Shown one piece after another: positions 49,721 through 64,000 of a stretch of 64,000 nt of DNA. Made by a program: the position numbers and the translations under genes. Below the pieces are notes generated by a model, which did not search any database, had not been told where the DNA came from, and worked only from the letters and a program-made list of their open reading frames with translations. Source of the DNA: Anarhynchus alexandrinus. Taxonomy: Eukaryota; Chordata; Aves; Charadriiformes; Charadriidae. How positions within the stretch are numbered: the first letter of the stretch is position 1; the number at the start of each line of letters is the position of its first letter. The stretch spans positions 3,936,065 through 4,000,064 of the forward strand of contig VUYV01000011.1 of the NCBI GenBank assembly GCA_008711295.1, given 5' to 3'.

Positions 49721-64000
<14,280 letters not shown>

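Overview
The window is vertebrate nuclear DNA, most likely from a bird. The evidence is several CR1 LINE copies in both orientations, including one with an open reverse-transcriptase tail and the typical CR1 3' octamers, plus a few very old MIR-like SINE remnants. CpG-rich promoters sit in AT-rich introns, and one assembly gap (239 N) falls in a GC-rich promoter. There are no bacterial-style operons, CRISPR arrays or rRNA genes. The species cannot be named from the sequence.

Two protein-coding genes lie head to head. On the minus strand are the first three coding exons of SUFU (suppressor of fused, the Hedgehog-pathway inhibitor that binds GLI proteins): exon 1 at 47167-47360, exon 2 at 40932-41066, exon 3 at 19874-20010. 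The remaining exons lie beyond position 1. On the plus strand is ACTR1A (centractin alpha, Arp1, the filament subunit of dynactin), with nine coding exons between 49721 and 63875 giving residues 1-329. From memory of the roughly 376-residue mammalian protein, the last 47 residues lie beyond position 64000. The two start codons are 2.36 kb apart. As I recall, SUFU and ACTR1A are also divergent neighbours on human chromosome 10q24, which supports both identifications.

Layout: 1-19873 SUFU intron 3 (partial; CR1 copies near 9.0-9.8, 13.7-14.5 and 17.3-17.9 kb, MIR-like pieces near 12.3 and 13.0 kb, a GT microsatellite at 14.9 kb); 20011-40931 SUFU intron 2 (CR1 at 28.2 and 35.4 kb, MIR at 29.1 kb, older repeats at 30.7 and 31.7 kb); 41067-47166 SUFU intron 1, whose promoter-proximal 500 bases are extremely C-rich (G-rich on the SUFU sense strand); 47361-49720 divergent intergenic region with two separate CpG islands and the N gap; 49721-64000 ACTR1A, with a long intron 1 whose first 400 bases carry GC boxes and three same-orientation inverted CCAAT boxes.

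The ACTR1A promoter contains two close matches to the ZNF143/THAP11 (Staf, SBS) motif and a perfect NRF1 palindrome, an arrangement usual for housekeeping genes. SUFU and ACTR1A act in different processes (Hedgehog transduction; dynein/dynactin transport), so their adjacency is old synteny and not a functional operon. I found no undescribed gene system. The points most worth checking are the promoter architecture, the very weak ACTR1A exon 8 donor, the Gly-Ser repeat in SUFU exon 1, and several AT-rich intronic stretches that look like conserved non-coding elements.
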